Part shown: positions 24,328-36,030 of the stretch, piece after piece | Layout of the letters: each line of letters opens with the position of its first letter | Numbering within the stretch: the first letter of the stretch is position 1 | DNA from: Argentina anserina | Taxonomy: Eukaryota > Streptophyta > Magnoliopsida > Rosales > Rosaceae | Reading direction: 5' to 3' | DNA length: 64,000 bases | Assembly: GCF_933775445.1 (NCBI RefSeq) | Contig: NC_065874.1 | Span: 3,925,001 to 3,989,000 of the forward strand | Notes under the pieces: generated by a model | Database searches by the model: none | Told to the model about the DNA's origin: nothing | Seen by the model: only the letters and a program-made list of their open reading frames with translations | Made by a program: the position numbers and the translations under genes

Positions 24328-24932
24328 AACTAAAAGAGTTCACTCTTACAATTCGTCGTTGGGGTTCGCTCTACTGAAAGTTATAGGATAGAACTATGGG
24401 ACTCTTTGCAACTTAATTGATCAAGGGGTTTTATCAAGATGTATTTTACCATATTTAGAGTTGCAACAATAAAGAAAAGTTTCATCACACTATAATTGTC
24501 TACTTAGAGAGACACAACAATGCCAAGCCAAGCCATGACACTGCAGAATCAAAGTACCTATAAACTCCAAATCATATTTCCCTCCAGTCGCACAGTAGAG
24601 ACCACACCTCCATAAGTTTCTATGCCTTACAACCAAACACCGGGCCAATAAATACTGAGAAGGGTCAATCACAACCAAATAATCCACAAAACAAAGGTGT
24701 ATCTAACAAACTCTCAATACATCGTTATAAATATATATACAGGATCCTTCTATCTAACAACAGATTCCTACTCTGATATCTACGAGTGGATCTTATCCAG
24801 TGTCTGTACATGTCTGCAAAGCTTTATGGGATATAGAAAGGGAAATCTGTAAATAATCATAACATTTATCATCTCTTAACATTTAAGAGCATGCTTACAG
24901 GTGGAACCTGAATTTTCTGCCATTTCATTTGG
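24328..24932. other. Convergent intergenic region between subtilase and PPR gene
   Basis: Holds the 3' ends of two genes transcribed toward each other. No reading frame of its own is credible. An AATAAA signal for the subtilase is at 24468-24473. Confidence 0.45.
24468..24473 (+). terminator. Poly(A) signal of the subtilase gene
   Basis: AATAAA 141 bp after the subtilase stop codon, in AT-rich context, at a suitable distance for the near-upstream element of a plant mRNA 3' end. Confidence 0.45.
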
Positions 24933-26846
24933 TTAGGATGTCATCGTCATCCATGCATTAGTTCTCACTTTGACCCTTTCACCCTCGAAGTGAATATACT
25001 TCCATTTACACCCATATCTTCTCAAAACAAGTTTCCTTTTGTCTTCTTGGCCCAGCACCTGAAAAGCGCGCGCCACTCTCTTAACAGTATCTTCATCTGG
25101 TTTTACACTCAACTCCTCCATATCTGCGAATACCTGATATACCAAGAAGAGATTAAATCCTAGCATCAACACTATTTTATAATCATAATCACATGTCCCC
25201 ATCTGTTTCAACTTTCAACAGTATAAATATGAACTAGAAAAAAGGGAGTGCAAAAACTTCTTACTATTACCTCTATTATCTTATCTTCCATTTCATGATG
25301 ATCATACAACGAGATCATCCTAGAAAAAAGCCGCTTTGAGATAGAGCATGTATGTGTATGCAGAATCATATTCCACAGAGATTCAGCCTCATCCGGCCTA
25401 TGATCCATATCAAATGCCAGTAGAAGGGTGTCATATGTTTCCAATGTCACTCCTTGACCTTTGCTTAGCATCCACTTTGCCACCTGACCAGCACTAATGT
25501 TAGCCATAAATAACTTATTTTGGGTCTTCACAAGAATTAAAATTTACTCCATGTCCATTAATCATTGACTTAACCTTCTTCTAATCAAACAAGATACCCT
25601 ATTAATAGTTCTGTGTACAAATAAAATTCTATTCGAAAAAAAAGAAAAAGAAAAAAAGAGAGATCTAAACAACTCATCAAGTGGCTATTAAACTACAAGA
25701 ATCCTTAACAAGGCATCCTTGAAGAGCTACAAAAATGTCAAGCCTCCTCTGTTGTTTCATGTCAAATAGGATTTTTCTATTGAAGGGTTAGGTTAAATAA
25801 GAAACAGGATAATTTGTCAATCATATGCAATTGGAATTTTGAACATTAGATTCCAATGGACCAGGTTTATAGCTATACCACATGTATTGATAAGATATAA
25901 CTGTTTCAAAGGTGAAATTTCCACCATCATAAAGAAGCATTATAAACTACTTTAAACAATCTGCTAGCGTCATACTTGAATTACACGCATCCACTGACTC
26001 CTCTTCCTTAGAATCTTCAAAGCCTTAGCTGCTGCAATCAGTGGGAATTCTATCTCCCAGGCTGTCCATTTATCTAATGCTCCAAAGATAGCTTCTTTCT
26101 CATTGGGAAGATCAGAAACCTGTCATTTTAACTATAATGAGGCAAAGGACTGGAAACATAATCATAACTTTTTCTCGTTGTTTTGGAACGGAAAAAAACT
26201 CTACTATTACATTCCATAAAAGAAGCATATGAAGGTTATAAAGCTTATACATAAAAAATCAAGATGAGGAAAGAGACTAACAATTCTAATAAGATTTGAG
26301 TGCCTTTTGTCCAGACCCAGCTGCGTCTTTTTTCTTCCATAAGTGGTGCTCATTCCTGCCCGCCTTCTTGATTATTTTCCTACACACCATGCAAAAGACT
26401 CCCTATTAAAAGCTTAATACAACCAAAAGAGCAATACCTACATATATGACACTCAGTAACTAATTACCGGTTTAGAAAAAAAAACTTGGTGAAGAAACAG
26501 TGGTTTAATTATTGAATAGAACATTGACAATCAGAGATTATAGTTGCACAGACCGAGAGGGAAAACCCACTTCTCGATTGCTTTTGAAGCAGTTACAGTT
26601 AGTTTGCTTTGCTTCTGGGAGCGCTCCACATCGAGCGTCTTTGAACTCAACGCATAATGTAAAGAACTCCTCACCAAGAGAAATGAGGAGAACTGCAATT
26701 GAAAATTTCACAATTTTAAAGGCAGATGATAAATTTAGGACAACTTTGTTCTTCTTACACTTCCAATTAGGATAGTGGACAACAGAGCCTGTTACCTTCA
26801 GCCAGACAGCAGGTCTGCAATTAAAGAAACCAAACCCGCGTGACAA
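24933..26846 (-). CDS. PPR protein, similar to Arabidopsis At4g18975, with one apparent frameshift
   Basis: Five exons on the minus strand: 26554-26846, 26282-26379, 25976-26119, 25271-25483, 24933-25133, about 315 aa after allowing one extra base. The joints are in phase and produce a smooth family-like order: HHLWKKKDAAGSGQKAL, LPNEKEAIFGALDKWTAWE, AAKALKILRKRSQWMRVIQ, VAKWMLSKGQG, DTLLLAFDMDHRPDEAESLW, VFADMEELSVKPDEDT and a C-terminal GERVKVRTNAW. The helical repeats are pentatricopeptide-type, and relatives are chloroplast RNA-associated proteins. The ~97-codon first exon would supply a transit peptide. In the second exon the minus strand reads CTCAAATCTTATTAG: the expected NLIRI frame needs one A fewer, and as written a TAG follows after three codons. 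This is either a real frameshift or a sequencing error. The first exon is the least certain part. Confidence 0.7.
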
Positions 26847-27972
26847 AGCAGCTTCAGTTGGCTTGATCTAATAAGCAATCCAAGAAGTCAGCTATAACAC
26901 ACAGCATCATGACGTGGCCTCAGAGAGCAGTTCAACAAAGTGTGAATCACTCACCTGATTAATTCCTGACTGGAAACAAATGGAGCTTCCACCATGCGCA
27001 AACATTTATAGTTTTATACTTACCAAAAACCAGGAACGCTCAAGAGAATGACATTGAAGAGCGCTACAACTTCCGTCCATGTGCAGGAACACACTCGTAA
27101 TTGCAACAAACCGTTTAAATGTCAAAACTCAAAAATGAGAAACACAATTCACACAAACATTTGAATCATATTTCTTAACAGCATAAGCACCTCATATCAA
27201 CTGTCATCCATATAAATCAAAACTGGGAGTTCAAAAACTCCAAATGACAATCTAGTTGAGCAAATTTCAATTGGGTGAGAGAAAGAACCCCAACATGTAA
27301 AAAATCTCAAGCACAAGTTGAAGAGAAAAAAAAAACCAATCTATTTACTGTTTCTGCATAAAGATACAAGCTAATACAAGATATAGAATAGTTTCCCGAA
27401 CATCAGATGCTCTGTTGAGCACTGAAGGGTTCAGCATACAAATAACATGCTTTCAGTTCCTAATACTTCAACAGCGCATACATAACTCAGCAAATTGCCA
27501 AAACTGAGGCTGTTCATTTGGTGAAGAAACATGGGTTCAGTTTAGTTTGATCAAAAAGATGAATCAAAAATGAGATTCAAGAGCGCATACCTTAAGGTTT
27601 TGAAAGAACCAAGCTGTGGTTTTTAAGTGTTGTAAGCTATGGAAGCCACAACTAGCAGATCGGTATAAAACTATAGATGTTGGAGGCGAAATAAACATCT
27701 TTCAATCAATGTCCATCCGACGGTCATAATGTCAAGCCAAACATACACCTGCGAGCACACAATCCTTCCCCTGAAACAGAGTAGCTCCTCAAAAATATAT
27801 CACAACTCACAACTGAACACACAACCCAGGCCCCAGCAACAAGTGACCAAAACGCTGAAACACTTGAGAGTTTCAGATCCCCAAAGCTACAAGTTCCATA
27901 GGTTCCCTCACTTTTTGACCAATCCGGCGTCGTTTTGAAGTCTGCTGATCTGAAACAGAGGCTGAAAGAAAG
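26847..27972. other. Divergent intergenic region (shared promoter of PPR and SH3P3 genes)
   Basis: About 1.1 kb between the start codons of two genes pointing away from each other. AT-rich, without a credible gene; a 102-codon minus-strand frame over 27724-28032 overlaps the SH3P3 first exon and is rejected as a shadow. It should carry both promoters. Confidence 0.45.
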
Positions 27973-30900
27973 ATGGATGCTTTGAGAAAACAAGCCAGTA
28001 AGCTCAGGGAGCAGGTCGCTAAGCAGCAACATGTATATTATCTATCTATGACCACCCCATTTCTCCATTTTTGTTTTACAAGTGATTTCAATGGCACCCA
28101 TTTGAAGTTTCAATTCAAAATCACATCTTTTTGTTCATTTCTTAATGTTGAGGTTAAGCTTTGGATTGTTATTTTGATTTGCAATTTCAGGCTGTGATAA
28201 AGCAATTTGGTGGGACTGGTTATGAGAGCTCAGATGTAATGGTGATAGATGAGGTTGAGATGCAGAGGCATCAACAGCTTGAGAAACTGTATAGGTCTAC
28301 TCGTGCAGGAAAGGTATATATATCAAGTTTGTTTACATTGTAGATTTAGACTTCAAAGCTATGGCTAAAAACAATTGTACTAGTCAATGTGGTGATAGTT
28401 ATGAGTGAATTGATCCTTGTCGATGTCACTTTCCATTTATATCAGTCACCTTTTGGTTTGGAAAGTATGATCTGGCTTGGACTATGGTGCTATGTTAGCA
28501 TGATAGGAGATGCCAATAGGAAAAATGTCAGAGATAGAAATTAGCAATGGTGTCAATTACTTGAAGCAGGATGAAAGTAATTTAATGTTTGCATTGAAAA
28601 CACATATCGATAATGAAACCTGCGGCATTACTGTAAGTGACTGTTTTACTATCTTGGTTCACAAGTTTGTAACATCACAGCCATTTTAAACTAAAATGTT
28701 TTGTATTCATTTTGTTTAGTGCAAACTTTATTCTGTCTGTTAAACTGATTCTTAAGTTTTGTTCTTCTCAGGATTTTCAGAAAGAAATTGTAAAAGCCGC
28801 AGAAGCATTGACAGCAATAGGATATAAGCATATTGAAGCAGGTAGAATTTATTAGATTCAATGACATTACGTGATATGATTGCTTATTTGAATTAAGTTT
28901 GCAAATATAATATGCTTGGCTTCCTAATTGTGTTCATTACTATTTATAATCTTTTCGTGGTAGTCAGGGACCAAGTTGTCTGAGGATTGTAGCAGATATG
29001 GTGCTGAAAATGTCCATGATAAAATTTTAGCTAAAGGTGCATCTATATACGGTGATGCTCGTAAGCATGTGGAAAAGGAACAAGAAGACTTGAATAAGTT
29101 GTTATCTTCACAGGTGTGTATACCTTAAGCAAATATACTTACCATTAATCATTAATATCATATGTATTCCATAGTTGGGAGTACAATTATCTGTAATTCT
29201 GAACTCAAACATTTCATTCTAATATTATCTTCTTTCTTCTTTTTTATGTCATGTTTCTTTATATCTGGTGATTATTGGTTAGACTAATAGCATACAAAAG
29301 TGATTATTGAGTCTCCAGTCAAAGTTAATGCACAAGTAATGGACGATCAAAGCATCAGAGCAATTTTTGTTTTCTGTGAAGTTCACTACATGGTTTGACA
29401 TGATTCCAGGCCTTAACTTTTCTGTTTGGAAGACACTCATAATGGAAGCATATAAATACCACTAGATGGATTTAAGTAGAATAATTCATAAGCTATTTTA
29501 GAGTTCATCATTCTAGTTTTTTAATTTATTTTGTTTTGTTTTTAGGTTTTAGATCCGTTAAGAGCGATGATACTTGGTGCTCCTTTGGAAGATGCTCGCC
29601 ACCTTGCACAACGTTATAGTCGAATGCGGCAGGAAGCAGAAACACAGGTAACATGGCATTCCATGCTATCTCGCTTCAAAGATATTTATCTTGTGGCCAC
29701 TCACCCCAAAATGCATACAGGCGGTTGAAGTGTCCAGAAGGCAAGCACGAGTAAGAGAAATTCCCAACCCAGAAAATGTTGGAAAGCTGCATGCGGCAGA
29801 AACAAAGATGAAAGAAATAAAAGCAAATATGGCAATTCTGGGTATAGAAGCTTCAGCTGCATTGGCTGCTGTGGAAGCACAGCAGCAAAGACTAACTTTT
29901 CAGAGGCTTGTTGCACTGGTATGAATATTATTTGAAATTATGAATTACTATGTTAAAGATTACAATGGTTATGCAATGTGATACCCATATTAAAGCTTAG
30001 TTCTGTTAAGGTCGAAGGAGAAAAGAATTATCATCTCAGAGTGGCTTCCATTCTTGGTGAGGTTGAAGCTGAGGTAAGTTCCACTCTTAATTATCTTCAC
30101 AGCAACTCTATTATCCATCTAAACAAAAGAAACTTATCCCAAGACCTGAATTTTGTGGCAGATGGTCTCAGAGAAACAGCGTAAAGAGTCTGCTCCGCCT
30201 GTGATTCCCCAAGAGAGCTTCTCGGAGAAAACAATGTTCTTCTTGGCAGAAGTATGCTACTGTTCAGTAAACTTATAGATGTCATCTTTATTAATAGGAA
30301 GAAGAGTTATCTATCCAATTAATAGTTCTTCTTGGCCGAAGCATGCTACGAGATTGGTGATGTGCTGTACATTGCAGGGGTCATATGGTAATAGAGAATC
30401 TTAAGAATGGAAGAAGAGAAAACATAGACATACATGAAAAATGGAACCATTTTTAGATCAATGTAAAGGATTTATGATAAAAAGCTTCTTAAGAATAGTT
30501 TTCACTCACGTGTCAGTGGGTTGTGGCTAGTCATCTTAACATAAATTCTGTAAATGCCCTGCCAGAAAATTAGAAGGGGCACATCTTAATCGGTTCAAAG
30601 GGAGATTCAAGCTGCTGCAGATATTAACTTATTTGAAGTCTTTCTGTATGCCATTAGATATACAAAGTTACAAACGTACATGTTGTAACCACTCTTGAAC
30701 TGACTCCCTGAGCCTGTCAGCTTTATATAAAAATTTTATTTCACTTCATTCAGGCAACTCATTCTTTCACTGCTGCATCGGAGAAGGAACTAAGCTTGTC
30801 AGTGGGTGACTATGTTGTTGTGCGGAAGGTAATCTCCTTTAGATCACTTTTTAATTGGTGATTATAGTGTTAATTTACATTTGTGGATTTTTGTCATGCC

Positions 30901-31390
30901 AATACTGATAAGGTGTGAAAGGATATTTCTTCCACCATATTCTGAGATATATTGGGGTTTAGCAAATCTGTAGAAATAAGAAAATTGATTTTATTGAAAT
31001 TGCATTTAAATGTTTTCAGATGAGTACTAACAATCTAGCACTAGTGAAGCCTCTCTGGGTTAGAAGCATCTCTTGATGCGTCAATTATGCGAGTTGCATG
31101 AGAGACCTGTGTCTTCTGGCAAGTTGTATTGTAAAGTAACAGCCAACTATATTGCAAGCATATGCTATTCAGATACCCTGCAGCAAATTTAGAGTACTTG
31201 TTCTAAATTTTGTTCCATCTGGCCTAATCTTTGGTTTTCACTGTTGTGAAAAAAATTGTTAAACCAGGTGAGCCCATCAGGATGGTCAGAAGGAGAGTGC
31301 AAAGGTAAAGGAGGGTGGTTTCCATCAGCATATGTGGAGAAGCGTCAACGGATTCCATCCAGTGATGATCTTTCTTCGGAAGTTTACTGA
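27973..31390 (+). CDS. SH3P3: SH3 domain-containing protein, SH3P3-type (BAR-SH3 endocytic/autophagy adaptor)
   Basis: Ten exons join in phase to 349 aa: 27973-28032, 28191-28313, 28772-28841, 28968-29113, 29546-29647, 29721-29918, 30011-30073, 30162-30251, 30754-30828, 31268-31390. The start MDALRKQASKLREQVAKQQ and the segment FGGTGYESSDVMVIDEVEMQ are characteristic of the Arabidopsis SH3P3 branch (known length 351 aa). Residues 1 to ~255 are a long amphipathic helical BAR-like region with GTKLSEDC, AMILGAPLEDARHLAQRYSR and AALAAVEAQQQRLTFQRL. The C-terminal SH3 domain (~residues 285-340) holds ELSLSVGDYVVVRK, SGWSEGECKGKGGWFPSAYVE with the expected ALYDY-equivalent, Trp and Pro ligand-binding positions. 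Family members bind membranes and clathrin-coat or autophagy partners. No disruption is seen. A small inverted fragment of this gene recurs at 36.6-36.8 kb. Confidence 0.94.
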
Positions 31391-31996
31391 TGGCAGCCTT
31401 TTGTTGATGGTTTGTTTTGTTTTCACCATATTTGTTTCTATCTATAAGTCCGACAAAATTCACTAGTGTTTCCCTGCAGTGTTGCCTCCATCACTGTGTA
31501 GTAGACATGAATGTTCATATTGAGGCATTATGTAGTACGGATACTTTTGTTTGTTCATAGCTTCTGCAGATGTTAGACAGATTTTGAGGCATTGTAAACA
31601 CAAGTAATACTATTGATATAAGGTTCTTCATTCACATGTATTTTTTGTGCTATACCACTAAAGATGCAGAAGTGATTGTCCTATCGATCGGCGATGATTA
31701 CTCTATCCCATTTGGTACCATGAGTCATATTATCCTCATAACATTTCTGCATAATACATGGACATATTCTTCTTTTTTTACCCAACAAGACTTCTTTAGC
31801 TCTTCCAAAAAAAATACTTTAGAAATATTGTAGTTCTACTGCTTGGAGCTGATCAGAAGAAACTATATTGAATCCTTTACACTGAAGCATAGAGATATAA
31901 TAGTCAATCCACTATCAAAACAAATCCGCATGTACTGTTGAATACGAGGATCAAAGAAAAAGAAAATGAGGGTTCAAAGCCATCATCGACCTGCTG
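31391..31996. other. Convergent intergenic region between SH3P3 and J-domain gene
   Basis: 3' untranslated sequences of two convergent genes. A 65-codon frame at 31636-31833 lies in the AT-rich 3' region and has no recognisable features. Confidence 0.4.
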
Positions 31997-32710
31997 CTAA
32001 ACCATCACCCAATCCTGCGACAAACCAAAGTTAAAACTCTTAGCTTGAGCTGAAAAACAAATATGGCAGACTAATAGTACAAACATGAATACGACACTCA
32101 CCTCAATATCTTTATGATCGTCTATTCCTGATTCCCGATTACCTTCGTCACCTTCAACTCGTGGTTGCTGATCGGTGGTAGCCTGAGCAGGAGGAGGAGG
32201 TGGTGGTGGTCTGCGTTTAAAATACTGACCTAGCCTTACCATCCACGACCAGATTTTCAATCGGTCCCTTCTGCGTAATTTATAGAAGATATCTAAGTAA
32301 GAACTGAACCTCTTCCACGTATCGCTTCCCGATCTTGATTCCGGGAAAACCATGGGGGCTATAACAAAGATGAACAAACCAAGCGCAAACAAATAACTCT
32401 GGTCACAATACTCGTTCTTAGTTGATGATGGCTCAGGGGTTGGTGGTGGTTCAGAGGGCTGGTCTTCTAGTCTTAGAGAAGAGTCGAACTTCTTCCGGGA
32501 TTTCGGATCACGGAGTATCTCATAGGATGCGTTGAGACGTTGGAACTCATCGTTGGCATTAGGATCGTTTGGTCTTTTGTCTGGGTGCAACTCCAGCGCC
32601 TTTGCTCTGTACGCCTTTGTTATCTCCTTCTCCTCAAGCTTAGCGCCTTCCTCACCGGACATTAAACCAAGAACCTGATAGTGATCTACGACTACTTTCT
32701 TCTTCTCCAT
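31997..32710 (-). CDS. Type III J-domain protein, copy 1 (intact)
   Basis: Two exons, 32102-32710 and 31997-32014, give 208 aa ending DWVMV; the donor is GAG|GTGAGT and the acceptor TCGCAG|GATTGG. The N-terminal J domain (~residues 9-80: DHYQVLGL, KAYRAKALELHPDKRPNDP, FQRLNASYEILRDPKSRKKFD) keeps the HPD motif required to stimulate Hsp70 ATPase. It resembles the J domain of DNAJC17-like plant proteins, but the rest is different: a Pro/Ser linker, one membrane-like segment (YLFALGLFIFVIAPMVF, ~residues 105-121), a basic region and a Pro run. There is no Gly/Phe or zinc-finger region. It stands head to head with an eIF4E-like remnant, a layout repeated downstream. The client and compartment are unknown; membrane attachment is an inference. 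Confidence 0.85.
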   Translation of the reverse strand: MEKKKVVVDHYQVLGLMSGEEGAKLEEKEITKAYRAKALELHPDKRPNDPNANDEFQRLNASYEILRDPKSRKKFDSSLRLEDQPSEPPPTPEPSSTKNEYCDQSYLFALGLFIFVIAPMVFPESRSGSDTWKRFSSYLDIFYKLRRRDRLKIWSWMVRLGQYFKRRPPPPPPPAQATTDQQPRVEGDEGNRESGIDDHKDIEVSVVFMFVLLVCHICFSAQAKSFNFGLSQDWVMV

Positions 32711-33059
32711 GTTGAGGTAGCAAGTCTAACTTGATTAACTGCAAATATGCACAATGCACGAGTTAAAGAACCCTAGCGCTAGCGCAGCCTCCGATCTCAT
32801 AAATATGGTAGTTTAGTAGGACTATTACTCTATCCATGACTTTGTGCCGTGATGTTTTTCTTTTGGAAATTAATGAAATATTTCATAAATAATGGGTGAA
32901 AGTGTAAAACCTAATGAAGGAACCCAACAATGCGTATACTTGGGAAATTTGTTTCCCATAGAGATAGGGTAATAGAGGTCAGGGTAACCCTAAAATTAAC
33001 GAATAGACCTTTTTTTTTACGGTGAAATAGTTAATGTAACATTTTGGGTAGTGAAATTC
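32711..33059. other. Upstream region of J-domain copy 1
   Basis: AT-rich DNA carrying the presumed promoter of the minus-strand J-domain gene. No other feature is seen. Confidence 0.35.
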
Positions 33060-35180
33060 ATAAACAATAATTTATGTACCTTGCACAATAGCATGTCTAC
33101 CCTCTGAGAACGACTGAAAAATGCAGTTTGGACCAAGAATGCTCAGGTAATTGCTATGACTATGTATTTGTTAGGCTGCTCTTAACAGTGGCATGACTAG
33201 AATTTAGATCTTGGGGGGTCGAGATATCAAACAAGATATAGTATCAATGTTAGTTTTAGCAAGTCTTACGTACGTTACGTACCCGACACACGTTATTAAG
33301 TTTTATTAATAAAACAATTGATTTCTTCTAAAAAAATTAATAAAAACAATTGAATAAATCAGCTCTCACTAATAATTAGTTGCACATAATTTGAGCAACA
33401 TTTATGTATTTCTTCCTATGAATCTGGTGTAGTTAGTACACAACTACACATTAAGTACTATTTGTTCTAAATTATCATCTTTGAATATTCCTTTCTTGTT
33501 ATTGGTTTTGAACTTTTGATAGGGGGGTTCAGTAAGGGAATTACCATAACTTTCATCAATTGTATAAGGATTATGGGAAGATGATAAATGCATAGCTGAT
33601 AAAATTATTATATATACCCGCTACAGATCTCATGTGACGTACCTTCTTAATGTTATTGATCCATTTTTTATTGTGATTGTTTTTGATTGATTCTTATATG
33701 TAAATAATTTTTTGCCATTTTCACCGCATGCATGGTATAATTACCATGACGTAATATAATTGATTTGGTACACCACATGTCGGGTACACATAATAATTAC
33801 TCTGCCTAACTTGTATGTAGTTCTGTCAATGGCTCTTAATATGTATCTACTATGTGATGCATATGCCTACATGGTCCAGTCTCCTGAGCTCAATGAACCA
33901 AAGCCGAAGAATGACCTGCAACAATTCATTCACATGGAGGAAAACAAATTTGCCGACTACCATTTATTTGCCCACCTTTCTAAAACTCATGTCATGTGTC
34001 AAATTGTTATTATCTAAATATGAATTGAGAAAAGACACATGACATGAGTTTAGAACGATAAATACAAGATAAACAAATAAAAAATGACCGGTAAATTTGA
34101 TTCCTTACATAGAGCATTGGCGCTTGTTGAGCTGTCAAAAGAACAATTTTGGCCTTACCCACGAGACGTGTGTCAAGCGTCTGGACTCTTCGATTCAAAC
34201 AATTGTAACCGTTCTTTCTTTTCACACCAACAACTTGTTACAATTACCATTGTCAAGACTCAAGAATCAAATACCATTTTCTGTTCTCTTCTTCTTTCCG
34301 ATTTCAGCGTTTTACATATAGCCATTACTGTCTGTGCATGATTGGCATGAGGTCTTTTACTCTATCACTAACTAACTTTGTATACAATTAGTATTGTATC
34401 TACGTATGCCAATGAGCACTATAATCTCTTCCGTTAATGAAACCATTATTTCTCAAAATTAACCAATGTGCTTCATTTGTCGTCTGTGTCGTTTTTCTAG
34501 ACCAGTAATCCAGCTGCGGTTCATTTGTCGTTGGCGTCGTTTTGGGGAGCGTGACCCCACTGCTTGGTAGGCAGTACGTCATCCCAGTCAATTATAATGC
34601 CTGGCATGCATGCACGCACATATCACTATTGTCAAAAAAAAAAATGCACGCACATATCACTACGTGTTAAAGTATAATCACTATCTAACTAGTATATAGA
34701 AACATTACAAGGACATTTAAAAAAAAAAAACACTACAAGGACACATATTAACAAAGTAGAAATACTCCACATTATAGCTATTCTAATTTCGAAGTTTATT
34801 GGAAGCCAAACAACAACTGTGGTACGTACCATGAAATTCTTTTCGTCTTGCATTGGTACTGTAGATCCTCGAGTCATTTTCTCGATTTGTAATACAAGTT
34901 AAAGATCTATAAGCTCCTTCCGGCTTTTCTTGCATCGACTTAATTATTGACTGGACGGCGACTTAATTCTTGACTACGGTAAGGGATCATGGATTTCCCA
35001 TAGACCATAGTAGACGCTAAATTCTCTCTCTCCTCCCTCTTCCTCTCTACTCTTCTCTCTAAAATTTTACTAGCTAAATTCTCTCACATCAGTCACTAGC
35101 TACTCTCCTTCTTCAACAGTAATCTTTTAACAGTCTTCGTCACCTTCTTCAATTCCTCTCTCATGTTCCTTGCGCTTCAC
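33060..35180. repeat. Segmental duplication, copy 1 (pairs with about 37620-39500)
   Basis: Collinear blocks are shared with 37620-39500. Examples: GGACCAAGAATGCTCAGGTAATTGCTA near 33130 (GGACTAAGAATGCTCAGGTA at 37713); the GACCTGCAACAATTCATTCACA block near 33913 versus 37897; TTGTTGAGCTGTCAAAAGAACAA near 34125 versus 37930; TTGTAATACAAGTT with CTTTTCTTGCAT near 34890 and 38850; and the CT-rich leader with TTCAACAGTA and CTTCGTCACCTTCT near 35110 and 39435. The copies differ by many substitutions and indels, so the duplication is not recent. Short open frames here are not genes. Confidence 0.7.
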
Positions 35181-35383
35181 CTTTATTCGTACTTGCAGAT
35201 CATCTCCTTTACTATACAATCCGAAAGATTACTGAGTAGTTAAAATTATACTCATCAAAAAAGCCTTCAATCTTCTATTTTCTTGTGGAGTTGATTTTTA
35301 TCCAAATGCTCAGTGTTTCTGAATGGAAAACAGTTATTTCTGTCATTTATGCCACTTTTTTTTCTGATTTAAAACTTATGCAG

Positions 35384-35520
35384 GTATCTTGATCGTCGCA
35401 AGCGATTGACAATTTCCATGGATGCAGCATTTGGAATGGAATATTTGCACTCAAAGAATATTGTACATTTTGACCTGAAGTGTGACAACTTGCTTGTGAG
35501 CTTAAAAGATCCTCAACGAA
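35384..35520 (+). pseudogene. Captured protein-kinase exon (Raf-like MAPKKK type), fragment
   Basis: A polypyrimidine tract and AG acceptor (TTATGCAG, to 35383) precede a frame with kinase subdomains VIa-VIb: [37 protein letters not shown] and VSLKDPQR. The catalytic-loop variant HFDLKCDN and the following DPQR are typical of plant PB1-type Raf-like kinases. The kinase frame stops being kinase-like at about 35520, where acidic eIF4E-like sequence begins, and runs into TGA at 35554-35556. No ATP-binding or activation-segment exon is nearby. It is a single exon with the end of its upstream intron, moved from elsewhere into the broken eIF4E-like unit. Confidence 0.7.
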
Positions 35521-35783
35521 GGCGGCCACGACGAAACGAAGATGCCGACTGTTGAAAACACCGACGAGGACGTCGGAAGCGATAACGCTTTAGGAGCCGG
35601 CGACGAAGAAACGAAGATACCGACGGTTGATAATACAGACGAGGAAGACGTCGGCGACAACGTTGTAGGTGCCGACGACGAGGATTACTGTTTCTCTCCG
35701 TCCTCGCGTCCAAGTATGACGCGTGCGTCGCCGGATTTCCCGTCATTTCCGAGACGGTCGATGAGTTGGCGGACGAGCTAGGG
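35521..35783 (+). pseudogene. Remnant of the eIF4E-like gene's N-terminal part, copy 1
   Basis: An acidic tract with two copies of (M/I)PTV(E/D)NTDE matches the acidic tract of the unit-2 gene (KTPTVDDAGEDG, near 39695). After a frame change it continues as LASKYDACVAGFPVI and ETVDELADELG, followed by a stop (TAG, 35781-35783). This aligns by eye to MKYDELSRNHPLIMNM and MGKELGYP of the unit-2 gene. The acidic tract and the helical tract are in different frames, the start region is replaced by the kinase exon and all eIF4E-like exons are missing. It is therefore a dead copy. Confidence 0.6.
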
Positions 35784-35879
35784 TAGCTCGTTTACGTTCT
35801 TTGAGAACTAGCTGAGAGTTTGTCATAGGGAATTCAATAAAGGATCAGTTAGCTTTTGAAGATGTATTACATCAGAATT

Positions 35880-36030
35880 ATAAGTTGCATATGTTGCCCT
35901 TGACTTTGATGATAAAATATGTGATGTAATGCCATCAGATGTATTCTTTTTAAGGTTGCTTTATTTCTATCATTGCAAAAAATGGTTCTGCGTTTCCCAT
36001 CTTCTTTCTTCCTCCTGTCGAGCGTCAAAT
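35880..36030 (+). pseudogene. TPS1 3'-end remnant
   Basis: The stretch TTGACTTTGATGATAAAATA with TGATGTAATGCCAT resembles the last TPS intron of the second copy (TTGACTTTAATGATGGATAT and TAATGTCATGCCAT, about 47476-47510). Directly after it, GGTTGCTTTATTT, TTGCAAAA-ATGGTTCTGC and TTTCCCATCTT match the TPS 3' untranslated region at 47778-47845. The last exon between them is deleted. This shows that unit 1 once carried TPS1 sequence too. Confidence 0.55.

Noticed and set aside
26512..26775. 87-codon plus-strand frame
   Set aside because: Antisense to the first exon of the PPR gene, which joins in phase to the following exons.
33760..34341. Several frames of 62-85 codons on both strands
   Set aside because: They lie in duplicated promoter-side DNA; the paired copy at 37.9-38.2 kb does not preserve them.
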